From assembly GCA_949357655.1 (NCBI GenBank), contig CASHTG010000001.1, positions 1,240,001-1,304,000 of the forward strand: 64,000 nucleotides of DNA, in the 5' to 3' direction. Both the position numbers and the translations under genes were made by a program. How positions within the stretch are numbered: position 1 is the first letter of the stretch; every line of letters starts with the position of its first letter. The notes under the pieces were generated by a model, which worked only from the letters and a program-made list of their open reading frames with translations, was not told the origin of the DNA and did no database searches. The DNA comes from Parascedosporium putredinis (lineage: Eukaryota; Ascomycota; Sordariomycetes; Microascales; Microascaceae). Shown here in pieces: positions 1-12,104 of this stretch.

Positions 1-131
1 AGCCCGATTAGTGGCTGACCTCGCAGGGACCACAGGACGAGGTCCAGAACAAAAATATATCCGTGGAGTACCAACCTCTCGGTCAAGAGCGCCAACATAC
101 TGCTGCACACGATCTTGAGGGGAAGACATGA
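1..131 (-). CDS. YOP1: YOP1/DP1-family ER-shaping protein, first exon (partial at window edge)
   Basis: Reading leftwards from an ATG at 131, the first exon encodes MSSPQDRVQQYVGALDRE, which closely resembles the amino terminus of fungal YOP1 (REEP/DP1/HVA22 family). A GT donor follows at 77, so bases 1-77 are probably intron and the membrane-hairpin part lies outside the window. Family knowledge: YOP1 bends and stabilises tubular ER membrane together with reticulons. The gene diverges from the RFX gene, with about 1.4 kb between the two starts. The call rests on 18 residues and a splice donor only, so another protein with the same N-terminus cannot be excluded. Confidence 0.6.
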
Positions 132-1563
132 TGATAGTTGCAAAAAGATAACCTCGCAAATGGGAAACTGTGCTTTGGATCGGTCAGGGGCTGCTTCAGG
201 TTCGCGTAATAAGGATGAAAAGGCACTGACAGGATACAGTTGTTGGTTTTGAAAAGAAAATATGCGGTTGCTAAGGCGCAGCGCGTGTAGATTTGCTTTA
301 TAAGAAGCTAAACGGAGGCAAGAGATTATTTGTTGCGAGATGAGGTGTCTCAGAGTAATGGACAGTGACTGTGGTCTAGTGATGATGAGAGCAGGTGATC
401 TCGAACTGGGTGGACGAGGAAAAAGTGTGAAATGGGGACGCCTCGGACACTGCAGAATCAGGAATGACGAAGGAGTCTGCGACAGCTGCAGAGGACCAAG
501 GTCCGTTTTGAGGTGACGGCAGGAGAGCTTAGGATTACGACATGTCACCTCGTCATATCGGTACACGTGTGTTGCTTTGTTTCAACAATAAAGAATAGGT
601 ACCGGTGCCTGAGCTAGTACTTGTTTGAACAACATCGGCAAATTTTGACCAAGTGTCCACTGTTGCAGCACCGCTTTTTCGTGTCTGAACTACTCGGTAC
701 AGGAGCCCCTGCATTTAGACCTGGCCAGCCAGGCTTCGAGTGTGATTATGAGAGCCCAACTCCATCTCCAGGAAGGCATGTTCGCCGATGTGCCTTCAGT
801 CAAAGGAGCGGGGGCCCGCTTTTGTGCCAACTGCGGGTTTGGCCGATGTGCTGGAGCCAGTCAGGCCCAAGATCACCTCCTTTGCAGTGCAGCGGGTTAA
901 TATCGAAGCGTGCTCATGCAGCAGAGCGCTGAGATCACTTGAAATGACCTGGGACTACGACTCCATGGCCTGGGACCCGGCGTCAGTGCTATCTGTTTCT
1001 CACGTGATTCGCTATTTTCCAGTACTCCTGTAGCCAGCAGGAGCCGACCAAGTTCCGTTGGCTTTGAGTCCTCGGAGTCGGGTCTCAGCTCAGCGGTGGG
1101 TACCAGATTGCATTCTCATTAAATGCTGACATAAGGCAACAAAAACCGTAATATTTACAAATTCTCGACACGAGTGGAGCGTGAACTCCGCTCGCTTCCG
1201 GTTGGTTAAACAGGTCGTGGTTACCGCAACAACATTGGATTTCAAAATAAACCCACCAAATCCTGCAAAGACATTCAGTCTCTCAAAAATACTCCTCGGA
1301 GACATCGTCGGCAAGGTGCGCATCCTCGCAGAATCCTGGATCTTTGCATTCTCTGGAGAAGGCTCGGTAACCCTTTCCTGACCTTGCATTTTCTTTCTTT
1401 CCTTCGCTGCCTTGCCTATTTCTATTCTTTTTTTCTATCCCCCCGGCCTGGCCCCGACTCTCGTCTTCACCAACCCATCCCCAGAGCCGCGAGTGCTGCT
1501 TGGTGTTTGTTGTCGCACCCCAACCAGCAAGAATAAAAACAAGGAATCGACAACATTTCTATC
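132..1563. promoter_or_regulatory. Divergent intergenic region between the YOP1-like gene and RFX
   Basis: No convincing coding sequence is seen here. Short overlapping open frames between 621 and 1389 have no recognisable domain and lie on both strands. The stretch from about 1390 to 1560, just before the RFX start, is pyrimidine-rich, as is common in fungal promoters and leaders. An AATAAA-type sequence near 586 has no obvious gene to serve. Confidence 0.4.
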
Positions 1564-4239
1564 ATGGATAAAGGTGAGAGAAACTCATGTTCCCAATACA
1601 CGACCTCGCTCGTCATTCCGATCGAGAAAACAAATCTTCTATACAGACCTACCAGCGCGCTAATCACGATCTCCCCGCGTCAGCGAACCCTTCCGCTATA
1701 GCAAAGGCTAGACGGAGACCTCTATCCAGAGCGTCAACCGCTTCCATCCATAGTATAAACACGCAGCAGAATCTCGAGCAGAGCTTCGCTGAAGCCTCCG
1801 ACGTGTACGGTAACCAGTGGGGTGGAAATATGCATAACGCCGCGAAGGCGCTCGTGGGCTCAGCTCAAATGTCTCCTGAAGACGCCATCCTTCAAGCCGC
1901 CTCCCACATCCAGTCGACAGGAAGGGAGTACCAGATGGATCCATCCATGGATGCCTCCATGGCTCACTCGGTCTCGTTCCAACACGATGGCAGCTTTGTC
2001 AGACGCGACTTGTCGGCTAGTCTCTCCATGACAGAGCTCGGAGGCTTTACGGATCACGATAGCCAAATGCTCGATGCTAAGCAAGATGATATGTTGGACG
2101 CCGCTCCCCAAGCTGCTATTCCCAAGGCTACGTCGAGCCGTAGCAGTGCCAATAATGAACGGGAAATGCAGCAACTATTTGTCGCCAACAAGCACCGAGC
2201 ACTCCAAGATATCGCCCGTGAGCTCCATGGCAATGAACGCGGGCCTAACTCGGAGAGGCAGCGACAGGTGTTTGCCATGCTCTGGTGAGTTTCAACTCCT
2301 TTGCACCTAAAGATAACGCGCGCGCGCCAGCACCAGTGACCGGTTTTGCTTACCCAGTCATCGTCTTGCAGGATCAATCAAGTCTGTGCCCGAGGCAAGG
2401 GCTCTGTCCCGCGCGGCCGAGTGTACGCCAATTACGCCTCGCGATGCGCTACAGAGAGAATAACCGTTCTCAACCCAGCGAGCTTTGGAAAGCTCGTGCG
2501 AGTGCTGTTCCCGGGTCTGAAGACGCGACGCCTTGGCGTTCGCGGCGAGTCCAAATATCATTATGTCAACTTCACATTGATTGAGGACCAGGCCGAGCTT
2601 GCCGAGCCCGAGATCCCTCAACCACTCACTCTGCCGGAGGTCTCGAGCTTTGCCCAGAGTTTCAAGTATGCTTTCCCTTGCATCTCCCTGTTGAGGATAC
2701 TCTACTTCAACGTGTGACTAACACCTATTCCCAGTTCTTTCCCAGCGGGTGCGGATACCACCAATGCTAGCAAAGGAAATTTGCCCTCCCCAGGCGAGCA
2801 CCAAGGTGCTACCTTGTCTAAATCGACGAGGCATATGTCATCGCACAGCCTCTACAATGTCCCAGGAGTCACTACCGTCGACCAACTGCACTCGACAACA
2901 TCAAAGACGAGCCTCGACCTGAGCTTCTCGCCAACGCCGGACGACGTAGCACAGCAAGCTGAACCCATCGTGCTCCCCGAATCGAACCCTTTCTTCCAGC
3001 GGGCACTGACCGCGACGCGGCCAAATCGCTGGCTGCCCTTTACCGATCTCACTGCACATCGCTGCTCGAGTGCATTCGCTACTGCAAAGAAAAGACCTTT
3101 TTCCACCTTTACACCTCCTTCCAGGGAACCCTCACTATGCCCGTCCACAAACTTCTTGGATCACCGAGTGTAGCGCAATGGATTGAAGAGTGTGACTTCA
3201 TCCTCTACCAGCGAATGATGCGGATCATCTCGAGTCTCACACTTCAGGTAGTACCGAAACCTGTCTTGGACACGCTCAGAAGCATCTCCGAGCGACTTGT
3301 ACCCCATATTCGGGAGTCCTTCCAGGGTCAACCGGCTCATGTCATCAGGGCGAAGGAGGCGCCGGCCACCATATTCGCAGCCCTGATTGATCGCGCCCTT
3401 AGAGTCAACCTCACTGCACATGCCGCGGCCAATATGCTTTCTAACCCAGCGAACCGCGACCAAATGTATCACGACTGGATCTCCATGGTGCGAGTAAGAA
3501 AGGTCGCAGAGTGCGTACCTACCCGGGGGATGGATGACCTTGTCAAGCTTCTCCTTTCGGAGATTCGCGATCTACTTGACCCTGTCAACGTACAATGGGA
3601 ATTTGAATGCATGACGATATACGGCGATGTGGCTGCGCGAAACGGACAAAAGACGACCCCGGAGGAGAGCACTTCTACGGCAGGCTCGCACAACGTTCTC
3701 GACAGATGGGTTGCCTTCCTGCGGTCGCTGCCCGGGAGGTTTCCCTACGCCTCAGCAACAGACGTTGTCTGGTGTGTGCAACGCGTAGGAACGGCCGTGA
3801 TGCGGGATCTCACACTTGCGCAAGGCAAGAGCTTTGGTTCTTGGTGGGTCACAAAGTGCTGGATTGACGAGATGGTCAGCTTCATGGCCGAGCACGGAGG
3901 GTTCATGAGGCAGAAGAGTGCGCAAACCCCAGTCGCGACCCAGGGACCTCAAGCCGCCACCAAGGAGGCCGCTCAGTCCGGGTCGGGAGCGGGGTCCCGG
4001 TACAGCAGCGGGAGCGATGACTTCAACAACCTCACAAACATGTCCCAGCCCCAACCGGACCAAGCCAAGTTTCCGCAGAGGGGGAACGGGACGCAAGACA
4101 ACATGGTCGATATGGATGGAAACCCACATGACGATAGCGGCATTGGCATTCGCACGCCCGAGGAGGAGTTCCCCTTGAAAAGTACAGCTTCGCCACAACC
4201 GACAGTGGAGTACTGCAACAGACAACGGCGGTATTATAG
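1564..4239 (+). CDS. rfx1: RFX-family winged-helix transcription factor
   Basis: A nuclear regulator binding X-box DNA; fungal relatives are yeast Rfx1/Crt1, fission-yeast Sak1 and CPCR1/RfxA of moulds, linked to DNA-damage response, cell cycle and development. Exons: 1564-1573, 1684-2284, 2372-2665, 2735-4239. The RFX DNA-binding domain is split over exons 2-3 (VPRGRVYANYASRC, then FGKLVRVLFPGLKTRRLG and ESKYHYVNF). A conserved RFX dimerisation-like region follows (YRSHCTSLLECIRYCKEKTF, then EKTFFHLYTSFQGTL) up to about residue 550. The start is inferred: ATGGATAAAG at 1564 joins across a 110-nt intron with a CTAAT branch point; otherwise translation would begin at 1587. One base is missing near 3001 and probably one near 4178. 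Without the second correction the frame runs on to 4363 through CT-rich sequence that looks like 3' UTR. Family assignment is firm, both ends less so. Confidence 0.88.
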
Positions 4240-4363
4240 ACGACGGCGGCAAGTTTGTTACGGATATCAGCATTCGGGTCATCGTTCGGCGCAGTTCATC
4301 TTTTCGCCTTTTGCTTTTCTCCTCCCCCTCACCTTCATATTTTCAACTCTCCCCCTTTATTAA

Positions 4364-7300
4364 TCTCTTTTTGCCTTCCTCGCTCTATGGCTTATCAGCC
4401 GGGGATGACCGGGAGCACCTTCATCTCCCGGAGGTCCTTGGGTTGGGGAAGGTACATCCTCTTTCCCCTCGTTGGCGTGTTTTCCACACACACACGCCTC
4501 GAGCTTTGACGAAGAAATGAATGAATGACAACCCGCGAGCTTCGCGGGCGCCTCGAAGGCCATCTTTCATGGTTAGATGGCTATTTCTTGACGGCTTATT
4601 GGGGTTTCGGTGGATGTCGGGTCGGCGACTGGGGGTTTTTCGTGTTTTTCTCCCCTTCCCCGTTCTTCATTTTCATTTGGACGGGGTTGGCTTTGCGGGC
4701 CTTTTTTTTTTTTTAATCCTTTTTCTGCCTCCTTCCAGTTGCCTTGTTTTTCTTTTCCCAGCCACTTCGGTTGCTTGTCACGGAAGACTTAGCTCATCTC
4801 CCTTCCCACCACCCTTCTCGTGTATATACTATTCATGCCCTGCTCGTCGTAGCCTCGGCTTTTTGGGGAAACAGCGTCTCTACGCGCGTTACGGGACCGG
4901 TTCGGTCCGTGTTTCTCTTCATGGATGCTACAACCTTTCAAAGGCGATACGGGGTGGTCTTTGGAAGGGTAAGGGTAAAAACAGAAAAAGGTGGTTACTC
5001 CCTTGTGTATAGTTGTACGAGGATACCCATGCGCCGCGTGGGGTCCTTGTTATTTTTCTTCTTGAGAGTGGTTGTTTGATACCTACGCGAGCCGACTTAC
5101 AGCTTTGGGTCCCGGGTCTGCCTGTTTAGTTTTGTTTTCAACAAGTTCTTATTTTCTCCGTCTTCAATGTTCCTTCTTTGACCGCTTCTTTTTTGTACGG
5201 CAAGAGTAATATATACAATGGGAAGGTGTTGAATGGCAATTGATCTTGATTTGCATGAGACCTTTTGTTCTTGGTTGATTTTTCCATTGTGCCTACATCA
5301 TTGTGCCTACATATACCTGCAACCGGGACTTTGGCGATGTAGTGCGAATCTCATATTTCCTTCTTTTTACCGCGATACAATTCTCCGAGGTATACGGCCG
5401 CCCAGGCATCTGCACCTCGAAAATTCACCGGATGTTTGGGTAGTTGGACTCAGGACGAGGCCTTCACCCGTAGCGAGCGTCAGATGAATGCTACGCTGAT
5501 CTCAACCATGATCTATCTATTATGAACCCGTCAGCCCGATGCTCGGGGATATCGTCTCCCCTCCCCGTGGGGATAGTGGGAGCGGGTGACTTTGTTCCGT
5601 TCTAACCGTTTAGAACCGGGACGAGAGGGAGGAAATCGGACTGGCACGGCTCTGCCCCAGGTTACCGTTCCGATTCCGCCCTCGTCTGTGGCTTGTGACG
5701 TTGACAGGCCTCGTCAGAAGCTACAACTCCATCGTGGTGGTGTCGATATCTCTCAAGCCGACACTCAGGGCAGCAGCGAGACCACAGGCTAGCTATCTGA
5801 CCTTGATACAGGACATTCTACTTTCGAGATCCAAATGACAGAGGTTTTGCCGCCACCAACATGGATCTGCTGGCAAGTGAACTGGTTCCGGTGGGAAATG
5901 CAACATCAATAGTCCCCACACTTTCTAAGGTTTGTCAATATAGGGACGGATCAATCAACACAATGAACACGACTTCCGGGACTTTGGGGTTGGGAGATGG
6001 GAAGGATGGCGAGGAAAAGGTTGAGAGTGTCTAAACAAGTGCATTTGATGATCTAACGGAACCAGCGATTGGTCCGTCAAGCGGTTCCCGAAGTCGGTGT
6101 TCGTCCCCAGTCTATGAGCGTTAGGCATTGTATTTTCGGCATCTTTTCTCCCCAAATTTCAGGTCTTTTGTTTGTTTACGGTTAATAAACGGCGGAGCGG
6201 GAGAGGCTGCCGACACAAGGCCCGAATTCCTTGCAGCTGGCAAGCTCAGGCAAGAGAAGAGCTTTGCAATTTCTGCAACCTACTCCGAACCTCAATGTAA
6301 AGGGCCTTGGAGCATCGAGGAACGAAAAGCCGGGAGGGGACGGATACATGGACGTGGCCAACGGAAGTGCGAGTCTGCATGGACTTGAATACATACATAC
6401 ATCCATGGATCCATGGATGTAAACAACCCAGCGCTTTGAGCTGGGCGGCGAGGGCCATGCCGAGGACAAGCCCGGACGGCTAAGGGATGCAGGCCCTACT
6501 GCACCCGGTCCATTTCGGACAAGGGAGCCGAAGGGAATAGACGGACGAAATCACTCGAGTCCGAAATGATGATGAGTCCCAGAATTAAACGAGTCCCCCG
6601 AGTATTGTTTGTACGTGGGAACTCCGAAACGTCGAGTTGCTATGCAGTACACACACTTCACTGAGGGCGGGTTTAATGCCTCAATCGGTGCGATGGTACG
6701 GCGAACGGGTCAATTGACGTAGACAGCTTATTGCAAGTGCAAGGAACATTTGAAAGATGCTCACTCGGAGGGAAAAGGGAAAAAGAAAAAAATTAAAGTG
6801 GAAAGGCAGGGCTCCATCAACGATTGATCCAATTGATTGACGTCCATCGCACAGATTGCCACTGGTGGGTTTCGGCCCCTCGCCCAGGCTTCATCAATGT
6901 TCAATGTTCCTTCCGGCAGGGACGACGGGGTGCAGAATTTTCCCGACTGCCCCAGAAAAAGAACATTGAAGAAGGGACCACCTATGACTCTACCTCTTTG
7001 TCGTGGTGGGTGTGTGTCATTGCTTCCTGGATCTGGCAGGTTGTACAGTTGAGGTGGTGGTGAGTACCTTGCGCTTGCCGATCGGGCATTCGAGCACTCT
7101 CGCGCTCAGGGTCTGGTACATGCATTTGACCTGATCGGAGGACGATGGATTCTTGCTGGGCAATTGTAAGAAATGAGATTTGAACCATGAACTATTGAAT
7201 GGGCCCAAACCCAGTGGATGACTGTTTCGTGCGCGCTCTTGAGGAACGTACGAGAGACGACTGTTGTTATATACAACTAGGGTCCCGCAGCTATTGACAT

Positions 7301-9010
7301 TACGTCTCTGGCTCCGAGCAAGGAATAATTGGTAGTCTTTTTCCTCTTCCATCAAGACCTCGATTGAATAGGTGAGAACCGCCCTGTTGCTGGCTGCACA
7401 CACCTTGTCTCTTCTCTCTTTTTCTTCTCTTTGTCGAAGCCCCGAATCCATCAGATTGATCGATCCAGGCCTCGCTGGACCCCGCCAACACTCACCAAGA
7501 CGCACCAGCACCCCACGTTTCTCACTCATTGATCCAGCCCTTGGTTGGCCCCCCATTATACCTGGCGGGACATCCATCTCCTCCATCCTCCCCGGTCGTG
7601 TAAGTCGGTCAGCGATTTCCTTTCCGCGACCACGCCGTTCGAGTCGCCATTGGGCACCCACAACCCGTCCCAGTCATCTCGGCCCTCAATTCAGCCCTCA
7701 CGCACTTCCACCACCTGTCAGAGGAAGACGCCGATTCTGAGCAATCGACTTGGTCCTGCTTTGGGGGTCTCGAGCCGCCCCAGGCCGTCTATCCACCTGA
7801 TAGGCTCCTTGCTCTGTCTCTTCGGAGTCCAACCGGCGCCCCGAAATACATCAATTGCTGTAGTCATAGAGTTCCTTCTCTTGACGGCACTCTCCACCTC
7901 TCAAATCCAAACCCTTCCTCTTTTATTTTTGACAGGAGGGCAACATTGAACGACTTGGCTCTGACCTGACGGTGTCCACTCTCCGGCCGGCCGACTAAAC
8001 CCTTTCCGATTCTCGAGAATTCCCTCGAATCGACTTGGTTTACCCCAGCTTTTTTTTCTCCTTCTTCTCCCTCTTCCTTCTTTTTGTTCTCGCTCTCGGG
8101 GTTTCCGCTATCATTCCTCTCGGATTCTTTCTTGCCTGACGCAACCAGTCTCCATCACAATCGCGGATACCACGCACTAGCTCCTGACTACTACCACGTA
8201 GACTATCTCATCTCTTTACTCTACACCGTTCTCCACCGAAAGTATCAAGAACGGTTAGCTTTACCCACACCGAAGCGGGAAGCCGGCTAGTCTTCCAACA
8301 TCGACGAGCCTATTTGACCCATTGGCCTAGGCCAGTCATTACCAGCCGGCTTTTTTTTCTTTCTCTTTTTCTTTTTCCCCGTATTTATTTTTGGTCTCCT
8401 TCCCGTTTTCGATCGCCTCGCCCTGCTCCCATACTTGAGGCTTAGAATTCCAAGTCACCGCCTTCCTAAACGTCGACCTTGGCCCTATCGCTCTCTTTTC
8501 TTTTTCCTTTTCTTTTCTTTTTCCCTTCTTAGCTCATTCGGTTGCATTAGACGCCGGGCATCGCCAGGTCACAGCATCGCACCTAGCATTTCGAGTATCT
8601 AGAACCCTCTTTACGTCCTGGTGAGCCTTCCCTCATCATTCCTATCCATTCAAAGTCGCATTTGGCCTTGATCCTGCGGGGTTTTCTTTGTATTCTTCTT
8701 CTCTCTCCTTTATACCGCAATTCCTCCCTGCCTATCACCCACCACCTGCCCCTCGTCCTCCGAACCCGTGAGCGGCGGCTCCGAGAATCTTTACTGAACG
8801 TGAGACACAGGCCGAGTGAAACAGCCGGCAAGCGCCCTTGTAGGACCCTTTATCTAGTCGCCGCTCTTCATATTCCTCAAGAGAACGGGTCTTCGGTTAG
8901 AAGTGTTTTATTGTTTTTCCTTCTTTTTTCTTCTTTTTTCTTCCTCTTTTCCGGCGTGCATCTTCTCCTGCCATATCACCAGCGGAGTGCGCGCGCCCCA
9001 GGTTTCAGAC
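4364..9010. other. 4.6-kb gene-poor interval, with the CT-rich HOM3 promoter/leader at its right end
   Basis: I find no recognisable protein, tRNA or rRNA. Open frames (for example 4521-5012 plus, 7017-7661 minus, 7545-7949 plus) are low in complexity or show no domain. From about 7370 to 8990 the plus strand is rich in C/T runs (around 8048-8090, 8350-8400, 8490-8540 and 8910-8960), as expected for a fungal promoter and long 5' leader feeding HOM3. I found no TGASTCA site in the last 1 kb before HOM3. Confidence 0.5.
6398..6421. repeat. 24-bp perfect palindrome centred on GGATCC
   Basis: The two 12-base arms are exact reverse complements meeting inside GGATCC, with no spacer. A short CATA tandem run lies immediately to the left (from about 6389). 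It sits in a gene-poor interval, so it may be a chance product of CATC/CATGG tetramers or a binding site for a dimeric protein. Confidence 0.6.
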
Positions 9011-11324
9011 ATGATGTCTCCGGAGCTTTTGAACAACTCCAGCGCTTCTGCGCTACCTTGGGTAGTACAGAAGTTTGGCGGAACCAGTGTTGGCAAGTTT
9101 CCTGACAAGGTACGACTCGTTTCCATCCCTGGCCCCTTCTTCATACAAGGTTGATCTTCCCTTCATGGATGCTTCGCCGTCCTTATTCCAGTGAGGGGGT
9201 GCTAGGAACGTAGGAGCTCTTGTGTTGTCTCGAGGATGTGTAGCTAATGGGTTCTTTTACTAGATTGCTCGTGATATAGTACGGTATGTGTCATTCTTGC
9301 TTTGGGCATCCGCCCCATCTTCTGTGGCTGTCTTTGGCTTTTGAAGGCTGTTTTCCCAACCAAGCCTGCATCCTGATGGACAGAGATGGGTCTCCGTCTC
9401 TTTGGCTTTTTCTAACGTACTTGACCTCTTTCTAGCGACTATCTTGCCCGAAAAAGGGTGATAGTAGTATGTTCTGCAAGAAGTACTGGCAAGAAGGCCG
9501 AGGGCACAACGAGCAGGTAAGGCGGCTCAAAATCGATTTAAAGCACTAGCCTTATCCATCCCTCCTGAGCTTCCCCTAGCCAAGCATGGAGCATGCTGAC
9601 GCCCTCTTTCCAGGTTATTGGTAGTGTTTGAAAAGCTAGATGCCATTAGTGCCATGCCCTGCCAAGTAGATGCGCAAAGTGCGCTCTTGCAAGAGGCCAA
9701 GGAGTTGATCCATGCCATCTGCAGCGATCATGTCGCCGCTGCCCAAACATTTGTCAAGGATGACGCGTTAAGAGCAGAGCTGTCCAGTCAAATCGAGGCA
9801 GAGTGTCATGAGCTTTTGGAGTACATCATTGCGGCCAAACGCTTCAACCTGGAGGCCAACTCCCGGTCAAAGGATAGAATTATTAGCATTGGCGAGAAGC
9901 TTAGCTGCAAGTTTATGGCTTACTTGCTCAAGGATACTGTAAGTTCGAATCAACGAGGGCCAACTCGCTCTACCCGCATTTCCCTGATTAGTACCGCCTC
10001 CTTGATGCGGATTCCCTAGTCCTCGTTTTTTACTCTCCTTTGCTTGAGACTCTCTAACAAGCGCGTCTATGTTCGCGATTTGAACCGTAGGGGTAGATGC
10101 CGAGTACGTAGACCTCAGCGATGCCTTCCGGTTTCCTCAGACAAGCCGGATAGACAGCGCCTTTTACACTGCAGTCGCTACCGCCCTGCGAGTGCGCCTT
10201 GCCGATTGCGGAGAAAAGGTCCCCGTAGTCACGGGCTTCTTTGGAAATGTTCCCGGAAGCCTCATCGATGGAGACATTGGCCGTGGCTACACGGATCTGT
10301 GCTCCGCCCTGTGCGCTGTTGCCATCAAAGCTGATGAACTCCAAGTGTGGAAAGAAGTCGACGGCATCTTCACCGCCGACCCTTCCAAGGTCCCCACCGC
10401 GCGGCTTCTCCACAGCATCACGCCCTCCGAAGCGGCTGAGCTCACCTTTTATGGCTCCGAGGTCATTCATCATCTTACCATGGATCAAGTCATGCACGCT
10501 GACCCCCATTCCCATCCGCATCAAGAATGTAAAGAACCCTAGGGGCAGTGGAACCATTGTGCTGCCGGATAAAGTTCAGTCAGCAGGACAGCCAATCCAG
10601 CAGGTCAACGGCTACAAGCCTCCACCACCTTCCAAGGGCAATACCCCCAAGCGACCCACTGCGGTCACCATCAAGGACAAAATCTCCGTCATCAACGTTC
10701 ACTCTAACAAGAGGTCCCTCTCTCACGGCTTCTTCGCTCGGGTCTTTTCCATACTACACGCCCGCCGCGTCTCCGTCGACCTCATCTCCACGAGTGAAGT
10801 GCACGTTTCTATGGCCATCCACTCTCCCAGCAGCGAGAGCAAGATTCTCAGGCAAGCGGCAGAGGAGCTAGGAGAGTGCGGTGACGTTAGCGTTCTTCAC
10901 AACATGACCATCCTTAGCCTTGTCGGCGCTGATATGAAGGACATGGTCGGCATCGCGGGCAAGATGTTTTCCACTCTTGGTGACCACAACGTGAACATTG
11001 AGATGATCTCCCAAGGTATGCATGGCTCTAGTACTCCATCTCACCTCTTTTTGATGTTCATTCTTTTCCTCATTCCTACTATGTACCCCGCTCCTTCTCC
11101 TACCACTCCTTGCCACTCCTTGCCTCTCATCTTCTTTCTTGCTTCGCTTGTTTCTACCCTTAGTATTGCGCCTCTTACTCTCCGACAACGACTAGCCCCC
11201 CTTTACTGACCAATTTTACTCCCTAGGTGCGAGTGAGATCAACATTTCATGCGTCATCGAGGCAAAGGATGCTACTCGGGCGATGAACATCCTTCATACT
11301 CACCTTTTTACCTTCCTTGAGTAA
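9011..11324 (+). CDS. HOM3: Aspartokinase (aspartate kinase)
   Basis: Phosphorylates L-aspartate with ATP (EC 2.7.2.4), the first step towards homoserine, threonine and methionine in fungi; cytosolic. Exons: 9011-9109, 9264-9283, 9436-9516, 9614-9938, about 10091-11015, 11227-11324. The amino end has the kinase signature KFGGTSVGKF, followed by VVCSARSTGKKAEGTTSRLL across exons 3-4. The substrate/nucleotide region VTGFFGN...DGDIGRGYTD is in exon 5. Two ACT domains end the protein (ISVINVHSNKRSLSHGFFAR and MTILSLVGADMKDMVGIAGK), the usual sites of threonine feedback. One G appears to be lost at the exon-5 junction (about 10090). One extra C near 10507 breaks MHADPIPIRIKNVKNPRG. Length and domain order are normal for fungal aspartokinases. 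Confidence 0.93.
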
Positions 11325-12104
11325 AGCTGATGAAGTGGAACTCATCTGTCCCTTGGATCGGATCTCACAACCCCCGACCGGCCTTACTATGCTTTGGAAA
11401 CCTTGTTGGAATAGACCCGCCCTGTTTTGGACTTGGAATTTTTGCGGCGTGCCATTTGCGAAAGAATTCTTACTCTGTTTTCATCCTCATTTCTTCTCGT
11501 CTTTGTTCACTGGGTTTACTAGATTGGAGTTTTATACACATTATAGCGGAAGAACACGTACGATTGTTCACCGAGCAGTGTAGAAAATAGGCGACAATGC
11601 ATTTGATCATCCAAGCCTAGGACTTGACGCTCAATGGCATCTATGAAGTATCAGTAGTAGCCTCTAAAAGTGTGAACTATGCTGTATCATTGGATCCTAA
11701 TTTGTTGGTGATAGTTTGGAGGCCAACTGGCCCCAGGTGGCTTTGGACTCGACCAGCCCCCACTAAACCGGGCGACCCCTGCTTTGATCCTTAATTCCAT
11801 TCAGTTGACCATATTGGAGGAGTTGCCCATTGATCCAATCCCCTCTGCTCTGACTGGTGATGCAGGCTCCCCTGCGCCAGACTTCGGCATCGTTTCTTCT
11901 GCTCTTCTTTTGCCCTCCTCCACTCGGCCTAGGCATGCTTACTCCTAGACCGCCGATTTCTCTCATTGCTTAGCATGGTCCCGCATTCTCGGCATTGCTT
12001 GTTTCTTGCTCCTCGGCCCCCGCCAAACCTCACCCACCTAGAGCTGTGAAGCATCTCTAGCTTCGGGGGCAGCTAACTCCCCACCCTCCCTCGGTCATTC
12101 CAGA
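11325..12104. other. Intergenic region between HOM3 and recyclin
   Basis: No convincing coding sequence. It holds the 3' end of HOM3 and the promoter of the next gene, which points the same way. CT-rich stretches precede the recyclin ATG. Confidence 0.4.

Noticed and set aside
4521..5012. 163-residue plus-strand open frame after RFX
   Set aside because: Low-complexity hydrophobic translation of T-rich DNA in the RFX 3' flank.
7017..7661. 214-residue minus-strand open frame upstream of HOM3
   Set aside because: No recognisable domain or splice structure; antisense to a CT-rich promoter region that yields long antisense frames by composition.
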